DNA of 64,000 nucleotides, from positions 21,459,714-21,523,713 of the forward strand of contig CM049320.1 in the NCBI GenBank assembly GCA_026874595.1, given 5' to 3'. Both the position numbers and the translations under genes were made by a program. Position 1 is the stretch's first letter, and each line of letters starts with the position of its first letter. Below the pieces are notes generated by a model, which worked only from the letters and a program-made list of their open reading frames with translations, did not search any database and was not told the origin of the DNA. This document shows, piece after piece, positions 23,901 to 33,822 of this stretch. This DNA is from Sipunculus nudus (taxonomy: Eukaryota > Annelida > Sipuncula > Golfingiida > Sipunculidae).

Positions 23901-26900
23901 CTGTCAACTCTCGGCAATTTATTTGAACTAATTTCCACTCTCTGACCCTCTTATTTTATCAACTGGTAAACTTTGGCCGTTCCAGACAGTCAGCGCCACA
24001 CATCACTGCCTCTCTGAACTAAGGTCTCTCCCAGTGACGTAAGGAGTAATTATAGTGGTCTTTCCCGGAATATGTTTTCAAAACCACAATGTAAATTTAA
24101 TCACCCCCTATTGTTGGCTTCCAGCTTGCTATTTATATTCCCATTTAATCAGTCTTAATATTTTAAGGTCCTCGGCTATTTTGAGTACGGCAAGACTTTC
24201 AACACTATATATAACCCTTAGCCTCAGTGAGTCAGTGTGTCACCATTTATCAGACCATTGCCTTTAAAAGGAGGCCGGTTTAAAATGCATCTCTAGCTCA
24301 GCCAATCAGCGTGCGATATTCAATTCCACACACGACGAACGCAGTCAAACTGTAATTCATGTACCGGCTGGCTGAAACAATCAGCGTGTTGCCAACTTAA
24401 CAGGTGGAAGACTTTCAACTGGCAAGTGGCAAATAGGCATTACAAAATTGTTGCGATATTGTCTACAGTGCACTTACAATTGGCCTATGGACCATAATGT
24501 TCAAACAGCAGAGATATATCATAGTATACATGAAGGTACGTGTATGGATTTTCTGTATACATGATAGCAGTGCGAATGTTACCAAGCGGGTTGAGCTATA
24601 ATTGCCAGTTGGACCGCTGTTCGCATCATCATAGCAACAATGCCATTCACAGGAGGCATGACAGCCTGATATGCAAATCCAAGGATATTGTCAGGAGAGT
24701 TGTCATGTCCTAATATGCAAATATCAGGGATTCACCATACGGACTTTACAGGGCTTCAGTTAGAAGAGCTAGTACTGAGTTACATCTATCAGTACATGGA
24801 ATCACATTTTATTTAAAGCATTTTAGAAGAAAACGTAAGTATACTAAAGCCTTGGCAGGGCTAAAGATCCATGTTGACATCATATCTAACTGTCCTTATT
24901 GTATAAAAATTTATTTAAAAAAAGGCCAAATAATGAGTGGTCTAAAATGCCTGTTTTGTCCTACACAGCTTGTTGTTGTTTTCCCAAACACATACTAACC
25001 CAGTTTGAAAATGACGAAATAGCTGTTCAAAATGGCAACGTTAATGGTAAATGGTGATTATCCTGTTTTACACCCGGTACCGTGTTTAGCATACAAGTTG
25101 CAATGTCATGACAAATATGTCAGATACATGGTATTCTAACGGAGTTTAATAAAATAAGACACCTTTAATAGGTGTTTTCTCACTAAAAGTCGAGAATATG
25201 ATCTTTTAAGGACAGATACTGGTTTAGTCATCCAACTCTAGGAGACTTATTAATCAAAACAGTATCAATATCTTTAAATAAGTCATAGCTTATCATAAAT
25301 TGACAGGGTTTTCCTCAGCTAACACTGTAATATTCTCATGTTTTAATCTGTATGCAGGTCAGCCTCAAGATACATCATCAGAAAACTATCATTCAACTGA
25401 AAGTTACACTACATCTTCACCGAAGCCCTTGGTCATTGACAATAACTATGGTATGTACAAATACTTTATATATAATGGACATTAATTAAACAGGCCTCTG
25501 TGGCCTAGGGATAGAACACAGGCCTCAAAATCCGGGAGATTGTGAGTACAAATCTCAACAGAGGTAGTGACATTATTCAAGATGCAGGTTTAATGGGAAG
25601 GGGGTTAAAAATTGATGCGGGCGGTGCCTGAGAACCTTACCTTTTATTTTTGTGGCCTTAATAAGGGAGGCAGCACCATACATTATATACCGAGAGATGG
25701 CAAAAGTTGTACAAAGTCACAGCGGTGATTAACAACCGTTAATTATTGAACTTTAGTGTGAAGTATGTATATATAAGTATTAGTTTATTTTATGATCATG
25801 TCTTTATCATTGCCTTCGACTGATCATGTGTTGATCATGTGATCTGTACCAGAACTATTTTGCCTTCAGCATGAACCTGCAGAGGTCTTTACAGTCCTTT
25901 ATTGCCACCAGATAAATCTGACGGAATTTCTTTACCCCATGCCAAATATTACAGTTCCCAGTAGTTATTTATTTTATCATAATTTATTTACAATAGTTGG
26001 CTTCCTGTTCACAAGGCTTAAATTTCTTCAGTGATTTCTCCATTTGATTTTTGTTTTGCAAGGGTTTCATATTCACTTTCACACCAGGACCATTAAAATC
26101 AAAGTACAACTGTGTTCTAATAAGATAATAAATCCCCAACAATATCTCATTAATTTTTCTGATACACTCATTATATGACTTGTGTCACAGTGGATATTTC
26201 CCCTTTGATTACCAAATGTTTTGACAATAAAACCTTGTAGGTATGCATGAGCTAATTCTGCTATCGTCCATAGATTAGGTTGCTGATTAATGAACCAAAT
26301 GATTCCAGTGATAATGATCCCCTTAATGCAGGTTCATCATTCTCTCTTGCTCAACTAATTTAGTTGGACAAATAATTCCTGAGGTTGTCATATCTGTGAT
26401 TATTTCACATTCAAGAATTTCATAGAATTAAAACCCTGCAAACACAACTACAGTATTTTAGATACCCAGTTTTGAGTTATTATAGCCATCTATAGAATAG
26501 ATGTGTTTCTTGCCACAATGGGAGCTTCATGTAGTTTAATGAAATACAAGATCATCTGGTCTTTAACAATTATATTTCTTTTATTTGAAGGTTTTTCTGG
26601 TAGATCTGCTGGTGACATTGCCTGGATGGTTCTAGTAGTTCTAATTTTAACTGGTATCCTTGCTGTTGGGATTTTGATATATGTTCGTCCTATATGGCAG
26701 GTAAGATGAAAAAGCTAGGTATTGATCTATTAGTTTGCTTATATAATCAGGGCTCTTAATAGAAAGAAAATACGAAGAGTCTGTGATGCTCTGGTCAAAA
26801 GTATGGATGGTTACATGTGGGAAAACTCGGGGGGGGGGGGGGGGGGGAAATAATTTTTCATGGTCAGGGAAAAGTAGGGGAATTTCATTAAAAGTTGGGG

Positions 26901-29900
26901 AATTCTGTGATTATTATAGGGGAATCACGGAAAAGTCTATGAATTTTTAATGGCTATGGCAATTCCAGTTGATTTTCGGGTTGAAAGGGATTGGCATTTC
27001 TTTTAAAGTTGTGGTGTGTTTGCAAAAAAATGTAAATTTGGTGAAATTTAGAAAAATAAAAGCAACCTCCCCCCCCCCCCCACATTTCATCATGCCTACC
27101 CTTTTCCCTTGTAGCATTCTGGCAGTGAGCTGAGTAAGATTTTAAAAGCATCAACCACTTCTTGCAGAATGTTAGGCAGAACATCCATTGCTTCTGTAAA
27201 AAATTAAGTCATTGCTTTAAAGCGTATCCTTCATATTTACCTACTGAGAAACTGGATCTGATGCATGATTTTTGTGGTCAGTATGTTCTTCTGATAAAGG
27301 ATTTTGATTTGATATGGCTTTAAATTTATGTTTCTTATGACAAAATATGAAATTGGCTTGTAGTTTTTTTCTGTGAAATTCAACTGAAAGTCAGGAAATA
27401 GTCAAGTAAAAGTCAAGGAATTTCATTAGAGTTAGCTGCTGGCAGTCCTGATTGTCTGCACAACTACATGGTTGCCTGCTACAAATGTCAGGTTCAACAG
27501 CAAGAAATTCACATATTAATCAGATGCTTGGACCCCCAGGACCAAGTGTCCAAAAGTGATTTTACCCATCACAGGTGCTTATCCCCACATACCTGAAAGC
27601 TCTGGTTTATTCACTACTTTACAATACCAGTGCTACTGCTGATTTATGCAGTACTTTACAAGACCAGTGCTACAACTGGTTTATTCAGTACTTTATGCAA
27701 CTAGTGCTATGGCTGGTTAATATACTTGCAGTCATGCTCAGCTGAAGCTAATAGGATTCGTCAGTCATCCCTCTATCGTACTGTATGTTAGCAGAGCACA
27801 AATTGTAACCCTGAAACTTACAAAGTTCAAACAAGAACCCAGACATGTCCTGGTATATTCTGCAATCTACTGGGTATATAGAAAATTAAAGATTTTAGGG
27901 ATCTTTGACCCTTTTTACTGCTAAAAGCTGCTGAACAAATATCTTGCATTGGAACGTAGAATTGATATGTGCCTCTTAAGGTTACATTAAGGTTAGCGGT
28001 ATATATACCATACCAGCAGAACTGACATCACTTGTAGTGGTATCGGTATCCATACACTCCGATATCGAAACAAAAAAGTTAGAACTAACTTTTAAACTGA
28101 CAGCTTCTCACCTTTTGTTTGGATGATGTCAGCATAAAAAAAGCATTTAGTCTGTTTGATTGGTATATCCAAAGCAGGTTTACTCAAATGTTGGTTGGCT
28201 CAAATGTATTAATTTATGTATATGTGGGTCTTTATCCACCTGAGTACTCAGAAACAGCCTGTCGTCTGTTCAAACATGGCTGCTTGATTTACATCTGCTA
28301 CCACTGCTACTAGGGGGCACCTTTGTGCTATACCAATTAGACTCTTAATCTTCCCCTAGACTTTCAAACTTGAGACTTGGGATGGTTATTTCTTTGTTCC
28401 GGTATATCCTGAAGGTTGTTTAGTTCATGTTTATATTTGATGTTTACATACCATGAGTTCACTCAGTGCAGTAGCTTGAGGCAGCAATTTGTCACAGGTC
28501 ACTCAGGGGCAAATGCCGTACTCGCCTAAGCCTTGTCAACCCAGTGCATCAAACTGGAATCATGGAAAAGTTTGATGTATTGGACTGATATTTTGACCTG
28601 TCTATGTGTCTTTGATGGTATTTTCATTTACAAGACAGGTGGTGCCACCTACATATACTTTTGCAATGTATGCGCCTGCTTATTTCTTCAGAGGAATTTG
28701 ATACATCAGCCTAAAATTGGACATGTTTATACATATCGGGTAGCTTTATAGTGTACAAGATTGGTGGCTCCACCTACAATAATTTTTGCACAGTGTATGT
28801 CCCTGCTTATTTCACAGGAGGGGTTTGACATATCAGTCTGACATTGGGCATATGTATATATCTCTTCGTTGTTTATAAGACTGGTGGTGCCAGCTACAAT
28901 CATTGTATCAGCCAAAACAGGGTTTTGCGGATACTATGTTTTCAGTTGGACGCCGACGCGCCGCCATCGTCGAATAGGTTTCCGGAGAACTCCTCCATAA
29001 CCACTGGTAAGAATTTTTTAAAATGCGGAATTATGATCAGTCACATGTGAATTGCTGCGCCCTCATTTTTGGTTGCCCTCTGACCTTTCCTCTCTGCCCA
29101 GCGTCCATTTGTGCGTCTGTTTCCCCACATAAACCCACATATCTAGGGAACCGTTTGACTGATAAAGCTAAAGGTTTTGCATAAATGTAGCCCTTGGAAA
29201 GCTTTATAACATTCACTAAAAATGGTGGTGCCACCTGTATCTATTTTTGCACAGCGTCCATCTGTTCATCTGCTTTGGGATAAAAACACTCATATTTCTG
29301 GATTTGTTGGACTTATCTACCTGAAATTTTACATGTGTATACATCCTGGACAGCTTTCTTGATTTTATGACAGGTGGCGCCACCTACATTCATGTTTAAG
29401 CTGCAGACATCCAAGCTCATATCTCTGGAACCATTTGACCAGTTGGGCCAAAATTTTGCATGTGTATAGATCTCCCATAGCTCTTTATCATATGCAAAAC
29501 TGGTGTTGCCACCTGCAACCATTTTTGCACATCGTCCATCTGTTCATCTGCCTTGGGATAAAATCACTCATATCTCGGCAGTTGTTTGACCTATCTGCCT
29601 AAAATTTTGCAGGTTTATACATCTTGGATAACTTTCTGGATTTTTTGGCAGGTGGCGCAACCTACATACACATTTCGGCTGCAGACATCCAAGCTATTAT
29701 GCAACACACCTCACTCTATTTCCCCTTGCCACTCAATCCATGCCTCACTTCACCTTTCCCACTCTGATTTTGGTGGATACACATAGTCACTTGTTGACTA
29801 CCCATATTCTAGTTTTTGTGTTGTGTGCACCCATGCCAGAATTGCAGTAGTGATATTTGTTTAATTGTTTCTTGTTCTAAGTGTTTAGTACTTGCATTGT

Positions 29901-32900
29901 TCATATACATGTTACACATGTTCTTGAAAAGTAATGGTCCAGCATTGAAGCATTATACCTGGTGTAATCTCATTGCACACGTTTGCATTAGGCCTGTAGG
30001 CCATGTTTACAATGGTTGCATTTCGTTACACTTGGTGAGTTTTCAGCAAGAGTCTGTATAGTTACAAATAGTAATGCATGCCTGTTAATCTTTGATTGGT
30101 TTGTCCATAGTATGAGATTTGTGTTCACAACTTGCCACCTACAATTTAGATTGTTAGTTAGTAGTTCTGTCATAATTTTGTCTAATTATTAGTTGCATTC
30201 ATTCCCAAATGAGAAATGTTGTACTTCTGTCAAAACTATATTTAATGTCTTCATGCAGTTTGATGTAAACTGTGCCAACCATTTCTTAAAATCAGTTTGC
30301 TTACTATTGTAAATATCTAAATTTATTAGTTGTATCGCCAGACATAGTCTGGAGATACTATGGTTTAGGCACGGTTGCGCCACCGCCGCCGCAGAGATTT
30401 CTTTTGGACACAATAACTCAAAAAATATTTCAAGGATCTTTTTCAAACTTGACACATTTATAGATATAGGTGAGAGGACGAAGCCTATTTAAAATGGGGT
30501 CATGACCTCAACTAGGAGAGTGGCCTTGACCTTGAATAGATCCATTTTTGGGGAAAATCACACAAATTCTTAAATATCTCAAGAAATCTTTCATGGATTT
30601 ATCCAAAAATCAAGTTTGACAAAGATCTTGGATAGTGATGTCATGTACCAGAAACTGGTGGTGCCACCTAGTGTCCTTTTCTTGTTTTTGTGCCGTTTAA
30701 TACCCCCATCATTGCCACTTGACAGTACTTTTAGCATCACAAGTCAAAAACTGATTGACAGATTTCTTTAATATTATGCATGTACATAGGTATGGGTTAT
30801 GGGATGATGTATATTAAAATTGGGGTCATGACCTTTCCTTTGAGAGTGGCTTTGACCTTGAATATTACCATATATGGTGAAAATCACATAAAATCATGAA
30901 TATCTTAAAAAGGGATGCATGGATTGGTCCAAAAATCAAGTTGACGGAAGATCTTGGATAGTTTTGTCTTTTGCAGAAGATAGGTGGCGCCACCTGTTGT
31001 CCTTTTTTTGTTTTTTGCGCCTTTGAATACCCCATCATTGCCACTTGACAGTATATACTGTGAGCATTATAAGTCAAACAGTAATGGACAGATTTCTTTC
31101 ATGTTATGCATGTATATAGATATGGTTTATGGAATGAGGTATATTTAATTGTAAATTTAATTTTAAAATCTAATTTAATTTAAATTATTTTTTTTTAATT
31201 TAATTTTTTTTTCAAATGTTGGATATTTTGGAATGCAGTTTATTGATTTGGGGTCATGACCGTGACTATGAGAGTGACCTTGACCTTGAATATTCCCATA
31301 TTTGGTGAAAAACATAAAAACATAAAACCTCATTTGTCTGGCGATACTATGGCACCAGCGGTGCCAAGAAATGTCTAGTTTTTAGCAAAATCTACATACA
31401 TTTTTAATCTTGAATAGCTTCCTGTTGTTTGGGAGAAGCTGAACAACCTAAAACATTATTCATTTCTTTACAGTTTGACTGCAATTGTTAAATTTGTATA
31501 TTTATTAAATTAACCAAGTTGTTAATTATGTTTTTGATAATTCACATTTCGTGGCACATAATATTGAAAGTCTTTATATGATTAGTTTGCAATTGTATCT
31601 GGGAGAGTATAAATTGATGATTTTAAAAAAATACCCTAAAAAATGTATCTGTTTCTTTCAAATGCCCAAACTTTGCAAATGATGATATACATTTTGTTAT
31701 AGTTTGAGTGTCTGTGGGGCCTGGCTAATGAGAAGAAGAAACAGGATGAGACAAGGACATTGGAGCATCAAGAAGAGAAGGAGGAGGAGAAGGAGGGGGA
31801 GGAGACGCAAGAACCAAGAGCTAAGGTTAGTTAAGCGCATCTTTAAATGTTTGAACATACAAAGTCTGTATTAGGAGCTTGAGGTGACCCCCCCCCCCCC
31901 AAGTTAATGTATAATAGTATACAGTCTGTAAAAAGGTTTATTTCACTTGTGTATGATTACATTTCTTTAAACTACATAATCATTGCAATATGTGTTTTAT
32001 CTCATTTTATAAGTTCATTTTGGCTTCACTATGTTATGTTTTGTGTCCACTCATTTACAGGAGTAAACAAATGGTTATAGCAGATACCATGATATTTTAA
32101 GGAGAAAACACTGAATTCCATGTATATTTAACATACCTAGATTTTGAATAGGTCCCTTTAAACAAATAATGCCTTTTCCATGGGCACTGTCTAGCACGTT
32201 TTATAAAAGGTGTAAAGTTTAATATATAAGTTCACAATATCTTAAAAAATTCACAGGTTGTGATTGGTTTGTGTTCTTTTAGCTGTTGTTGTTTTAATCA
32301 AACCAGCTTTAATCTGTTCTTGATTTCATGACAATTGAAGGTTCATGACGTTTATCTCAGATGTGCAGTCAGGTGCCTAAATGAAATTGTATCAGCTGTG
32401 TGTCAAGGTATCACCAAGTCTGGTGCACATCCGGAGTGAAGGGTTTCTAAAAATAGCACAAGTCTCTATAAGATTCACTTGTTTGCTTGAATAAGTTATA
32501 TGTGTATTTGGATTAAAACTGCATGGAAAATTATTCGGTTTACACAATTTACCAGCAGAACCGTGGTCATATATATATTTTTTTAATTTATTGACCACTG
32601 TCTGTATATGACTTTCCACCACAGAATGGCAGTTTGAATATCCAGGATGGGAAGAAGAAGAAAAGACTGAGGGACCCAATATTGGAAGAGGAAGAGGAGG
32701 AAGATGAAACTACACAATTTATCCTATCAGTGCCTCAGTCAAAGTTTCCATCTACAGAGGTATGACTATAAGGATGTGTGTGTTGTGTAGATATACCAAT
32801 GCAGTATTAACCACATGAAACAAGAGTAGTACCAGAATAAGGAATGGACCGGTTTATCTAGATAGGATATGTGCAAGAGCAGTATCACATGTATACATCC

Positions 32901-33822
32901 ATTAAATTTTCAGAGATGATGTTGTTTAACTGGAATTACTGTACACCAGGAATTATTCTATATGCAATATACCGGTAGAATGTATTCCCATAAAGACAGC
33001 ACTTTTCAGTAGGACTGGCATTTAATATTTAAATACTATTATACAAATTTTAAATTGGGTAAAAGCAAACTAACTTCCTTTCTATATACTTCAATTTTGT
33101 TCATATTTTTGAGTCCCTGTTAATAGATGCCTTTATGGGACATTAAAGGAGATTCCATCGATCTTGGCTACTATCTTTGAACCAGCTTCTGTGGTTTAGT
33201 GGTTGAGCATTAACTGAGAGCTCAAAGCCAGGAGATCTTGAGTTCAAATCTCAACTGAGGAGCGGTGAGATTCTTGGTGGTCGGCCCATACCCACAGTGA
33301 GGACATTGCAGGCTTAATGGGAAGACTGTACTACACATGTATGTTTCGCTCACAAACGTGCCCCTTTTGGAGGTTCCTGTGGTGTTATGATCCAGCAATG
33401 GGGAAGATTACACACCAAAGTCCTTCCAGTAGAGCCTGGGTGATGCCAGGTTAATTATAAGTATCACTATTTCACGTGATCTCGAACCGGGAATGGAACT
33501 TTACAGATGTACATGGTACTTAGTTAAGCCAGCATTAAAAATGGAGGCAGTTACCTCCAACAACAAAAATTTAAAAAAAAAATACTGTCTGTTAAATGTA
33601 GTTAATTTTTTTTTTCATTTTCATTTTTATTGTGCATGGATTTGTTTGCTTCAGGGAAAGGGGAGAAGTAGAAGTGATCGAGATCAGGACACCGAGATGG
33701 ATGCTATGCCTGACCAAACTCGAGCACCAAAGAAGTATAGACGTGTCAGAACAACTTCTACTGGAGCTTCAGGGGATGAAGACAGTATTACATCAGCAAA
33801 CAAAATAGAGGATGGTCCCTGA
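14916..33822 (+). CDS. Type I membrane protein with two C-type lectin-like domains (10 exons)
   Basis: Exons: 14916-14997, 15822-15998, 16899-17021, 17941-18210, 20427-20663, 25358-25450, 26591-26700, 31703-31825, 32625-32759, 33655-33822; 505 residues plus TGA. All introns are GT-AG. The first six are phase 1 and the last three phase 0, with no stop at any junction. Layout: signal peptide (1-27), C-type lectin-like domain 1 (about 28-126), domain 2 (about 130-296), Ser/Thr-rich stalk (297-331), transmembrane helix (337-359), charged cytoplasmic tail (360-505). Both domains keep the framework Cys and Trp residues and end in FLCE or FICV. Neither shows a clear EPN/QPD plus WND set, so canonical calcium-dependent sugar binding is doubtful. 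The role is inferred to be a cell-surface recognition or adhesion receptor; the ligand is unknown. No ITAM-like pair is seen in the tail. The start was chosen because ATG 14916 opens a signal peptide just after a 5' UTR acceptor. Confidence 0.88.
15270..15570. mobile_element. Intron 1 element with GAGTCCAAG motifs and CTACATCACT-type ends
   Basis: It starts AGTGATGTAG and ends CTACATCACT, an inverted pair. The interior is dense in GAGTCCAAGTC-type motifs. Similar GACTTGGACT-rich segments occur near 18750-18840 and 33960-34110. It is a non-coding MITE-like element; the superfamily is not assigned. Confidence 0.6.
15822..15998 (+). CDS. Lectin-like gene exon 2: first half of domain 1
   Basis: It encodes residues 28-86. 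APWREAVYTCSQQGMTLPQY is the W..A...C...G..L helix region, and GLWIWLQ...FHWLNGD is the WIGL/W..G region of C-type lectin folds. Acceptor ACATAG and donor TTG|GTATAA are both in phase 1. Confidence 0.88.
16899..17021 (+). CDS. Lectin-like gene exon 3: second half of domain 1
   Basis: It encodes residues 87-127. It contains DCGVF, then SCEERHKFLCE: the three C-terminal framework Cys positions and the closing F(L/I)CE of a C-type lectin-like domain. The position usually held by WND reads FEA, so the calcium/sugar site looks absent. Confidence 0.88.
17941..18210 (+). CDS. Lectin-like gene exon 4: first half of domain 2
   Basis: It encodes residues 128-217. It opens with a Cys-rich GCSECPKNDVIHC, as in long-form domains with an extra N-terminal disulfide. 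It then has SWPAARNDCREHKPSGTLI (W..A...C....G.L) and VWVGYHKNIWKSG (W.G....W..G). It is flanked by CTTAG and CAG|GTATGC, phase 1. Confidence 0.87.
19620..20345. repeat. Dispersed repeat in intron 4, GACCTTGACCTT family
   Basis: Roughly 200-bp internal units contain GTGACCTTGACC, TCAAGGTCAAAT and TTGTTCCTACCAAGTTT. A related segment is at 23150-23610 in intron 5. No coding capacity seen. Confidence 0.6.
20427..20663 (+). CDS. Lectin-like gene exon 5: second half of domain 2
   Basis: It encodes residues 218-296. It holds two N-glycosylation sequons (NIT, NRT), an EPS motif where EPN might sit, GDCAVVF, and the closing VQCTSSQAFICV. The WND position is replaced. It contains a nine-T homopolymer that reads V-F-F-C in frame. 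The donor is AAAG|GTTTGT. Confidence 0.85.
20697..22433. repeat. Composite dispersed repeat in intron 5 ending in GACCCATGGGTC
   Basis: It starts TTAGCTCAGCTGACTGTAAG and ends AGCTGAGCGTCGAGACCCAT followed by GGGTCCCTAG. Internal units near 21890-22380 repeat CAGATGATAACTCCAG and GGTCAAAGGTCAAGGTCACA. The same start or end motifs recur at 15600-15725, 35585, 37540, 45840, 48420, 53690 and 55525, so this is a large decayed family. A (CTGT)n tract lies at 21811-21868. Confidence 0.55.
21677..21730 (+). CDS. Candidate 54-nt cassette exon in the stalk-proximal intron
   Basis: A pyrimidine-rich acceptor (CTTTCTGCCCTCAG) opens a 54-nt stretch that is phase 1 to phase 1 and encodes about 18 residues (QKVLVFFDSQKDNCEKT). 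The donor CAG|GTGGAC is weak. If it is skipped over, the frame runs into TAG within ten codons. It is tentative and could be chance. Confidence 0.2.
22471..22488 (+). CDS. Candidate 18-nt microexon in the stalk-proximal intron
   Basis: Strong acceptor (TTTCATGTATTTCAG) and strong donor (ATG|GTATGTA) enclose 18 nt that join exons 5 and 6 in phase 1, adding six residues (DFKRNY). The last nucleotides and donor (AACTATG|GTATGTA) equal the end of exon 6, which suggests a partial exon duplication. Unproven without RNA evidence. Confidence 0.4.
22800..23105 (-). mobile_element. tRNA-derived SINE (minus strand)
   Basis: Read on the minus strand it starts GGGGGCAGTGGTGTAATGGT (A-box TGGTGTAATGG), followed by a B-box-like GTCGTGAGTTTGAATCC. 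It then has a ~200-bp unrelated body and an AT-rich end. The tRNA-like head has no intact cloverleaf, so it is a SINE rather than a tRNA gene. Confidence 0.8.
25358..25450 (+). CDS. Lectin-like gene exon 6: Ser/Thr-rich stalk
   Basis: It encodes residues 297-327 (QPQDTSSENYHSTESYTTSS and on), rich in Ser and Thr and so likely O-glycosylated. Acceptor TATGCAG, donor TATG|GTATGT, phase 1 at both ends. Confidence 0.85.
25493..25690 (+). mobile_element. tRNA-derived SINE head joined to a Harbinger-MITE end
   Basis: The head CTCTGTGGCCTAGGGATAGA and a B-box-like TTGTGAGTACAAATCTCA match a tRNA-derived promoter. From about 25620 the sequence GTGCCTGAGAACCTTACCTT ends GTGGCCTTA, which equals the right end of the MITEs at 48865 and 50844. 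It is a nested or chimeric repeat. Confidence 0.65.
26591..26700 (+). CDS. Lectin-like gene exon 7: transmembrane helix
   Basis: It encodes residues 328-364. The segment from I337 to V359 (IAWMVLVVLILTGILAVGIL then IYV) is a single hydrophobic helix followed by Arg. This fits a type I orientation with the tail inside the cell. The donor CAG|GTAAGA ends a full codon and switches to phase 0. Confidence 0.87.
28560..29690. repeat. Tandem ~120-bp repeat units with GGTGGYGCCACC core, intron 7
   Basis: Repeated units carry a near-palindrome (GGTGGTGCCACC or variants at 28639, 28763, 28881, 29224, 29372, 29502, 29650) spaced 120-340 bp. They are accompanied by ATTTTGCATGTGTATA-like and TCATATCTCTGGAACC-like segments. 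Non-coding. Confidence 0.7.
30325..31382. repeat. Dispersed element with internal ~320-bp tandem units, copy 1
   Basis: It begins GTATCGCCAGACATAGTCTG and ends GTCTGGCGATACTATGGCAC with ...AAATGTCTAGTTTT. In between, a ~320-bp unit (GGGGTCATGACC, GACCTTGAATA, GGATGCATGGATTGG, GGTGGCGCCACC) occurs about three times. The second copy is at 35895. Confidence 0.7.
31703..31825 (+). CDS. Lectin-like gene exon 8: cytoplasmic tail, Glu/Lys-rich
   Basis: It encodes residues 365-405. It starts FECLWGLANEKKKQDETRT and runs into a Glu/Lys-rich stretch (EEKEEEKEGEE), probably a helical or disordered charged region. Phase 0 at both ends. Confidence 0.83.
32625..32759 (+). CDS. Lectin-like gene exon 9: tail with polybasic and acidic clusters
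   Basis: It encodes residues 406-450. KKKKRLRDP (a monopartite NLS-like cluster) is followed at once by LEEEEEEDE and then QFILSVPQSKFPSTE. Acceptor CCACCACAG, donor GAG|GTATGA, phase 0. Confidence 0.83.
33182..33330 (+). mobile_element. tRNA-derived SINE
   Basis: An A-box-like TGGTTTAGTGG and a B-box-like CTTGAGTTCAAATCTCA are spaced as in a tRNA head. They are followed by a body (GGCCCATACCCACAGTGAGG) distinct from the other SINEs here. Confidence 0.7.
33655..33822 (+). CDS. Lectin-like gene exon 10: C-terminal tail and stop
   Basis: It encodes residues 451-505, beginning GKGRSRSDRDQDTEMDA and including a second basic cluster (KKYRRVRTTSTG), then an acidic, Ser-rich end. It stops at TGA 33820-33822. 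An AATAAA overlaps the stop (33822-33827); a more usual candidate poly(A) signal is at 35573. Confidence 0.83.
   Translation, partial: GKGRSRSDRDQDTEMDAMPDQTRAPKKYRRVRTTSTGASGDEDSITSANKIEDGP

Noticed and set aside
28119-31077. Several 60-80-codon frames in intron 7
   Set aside because: They lie in tandem dispersed repeats and differ between copies.
22800-33330. Functional tRNA genes at the A-box/B-box matches
   Set aside because: The heads lack an intact cloverleaf and continue into SINE bodies.
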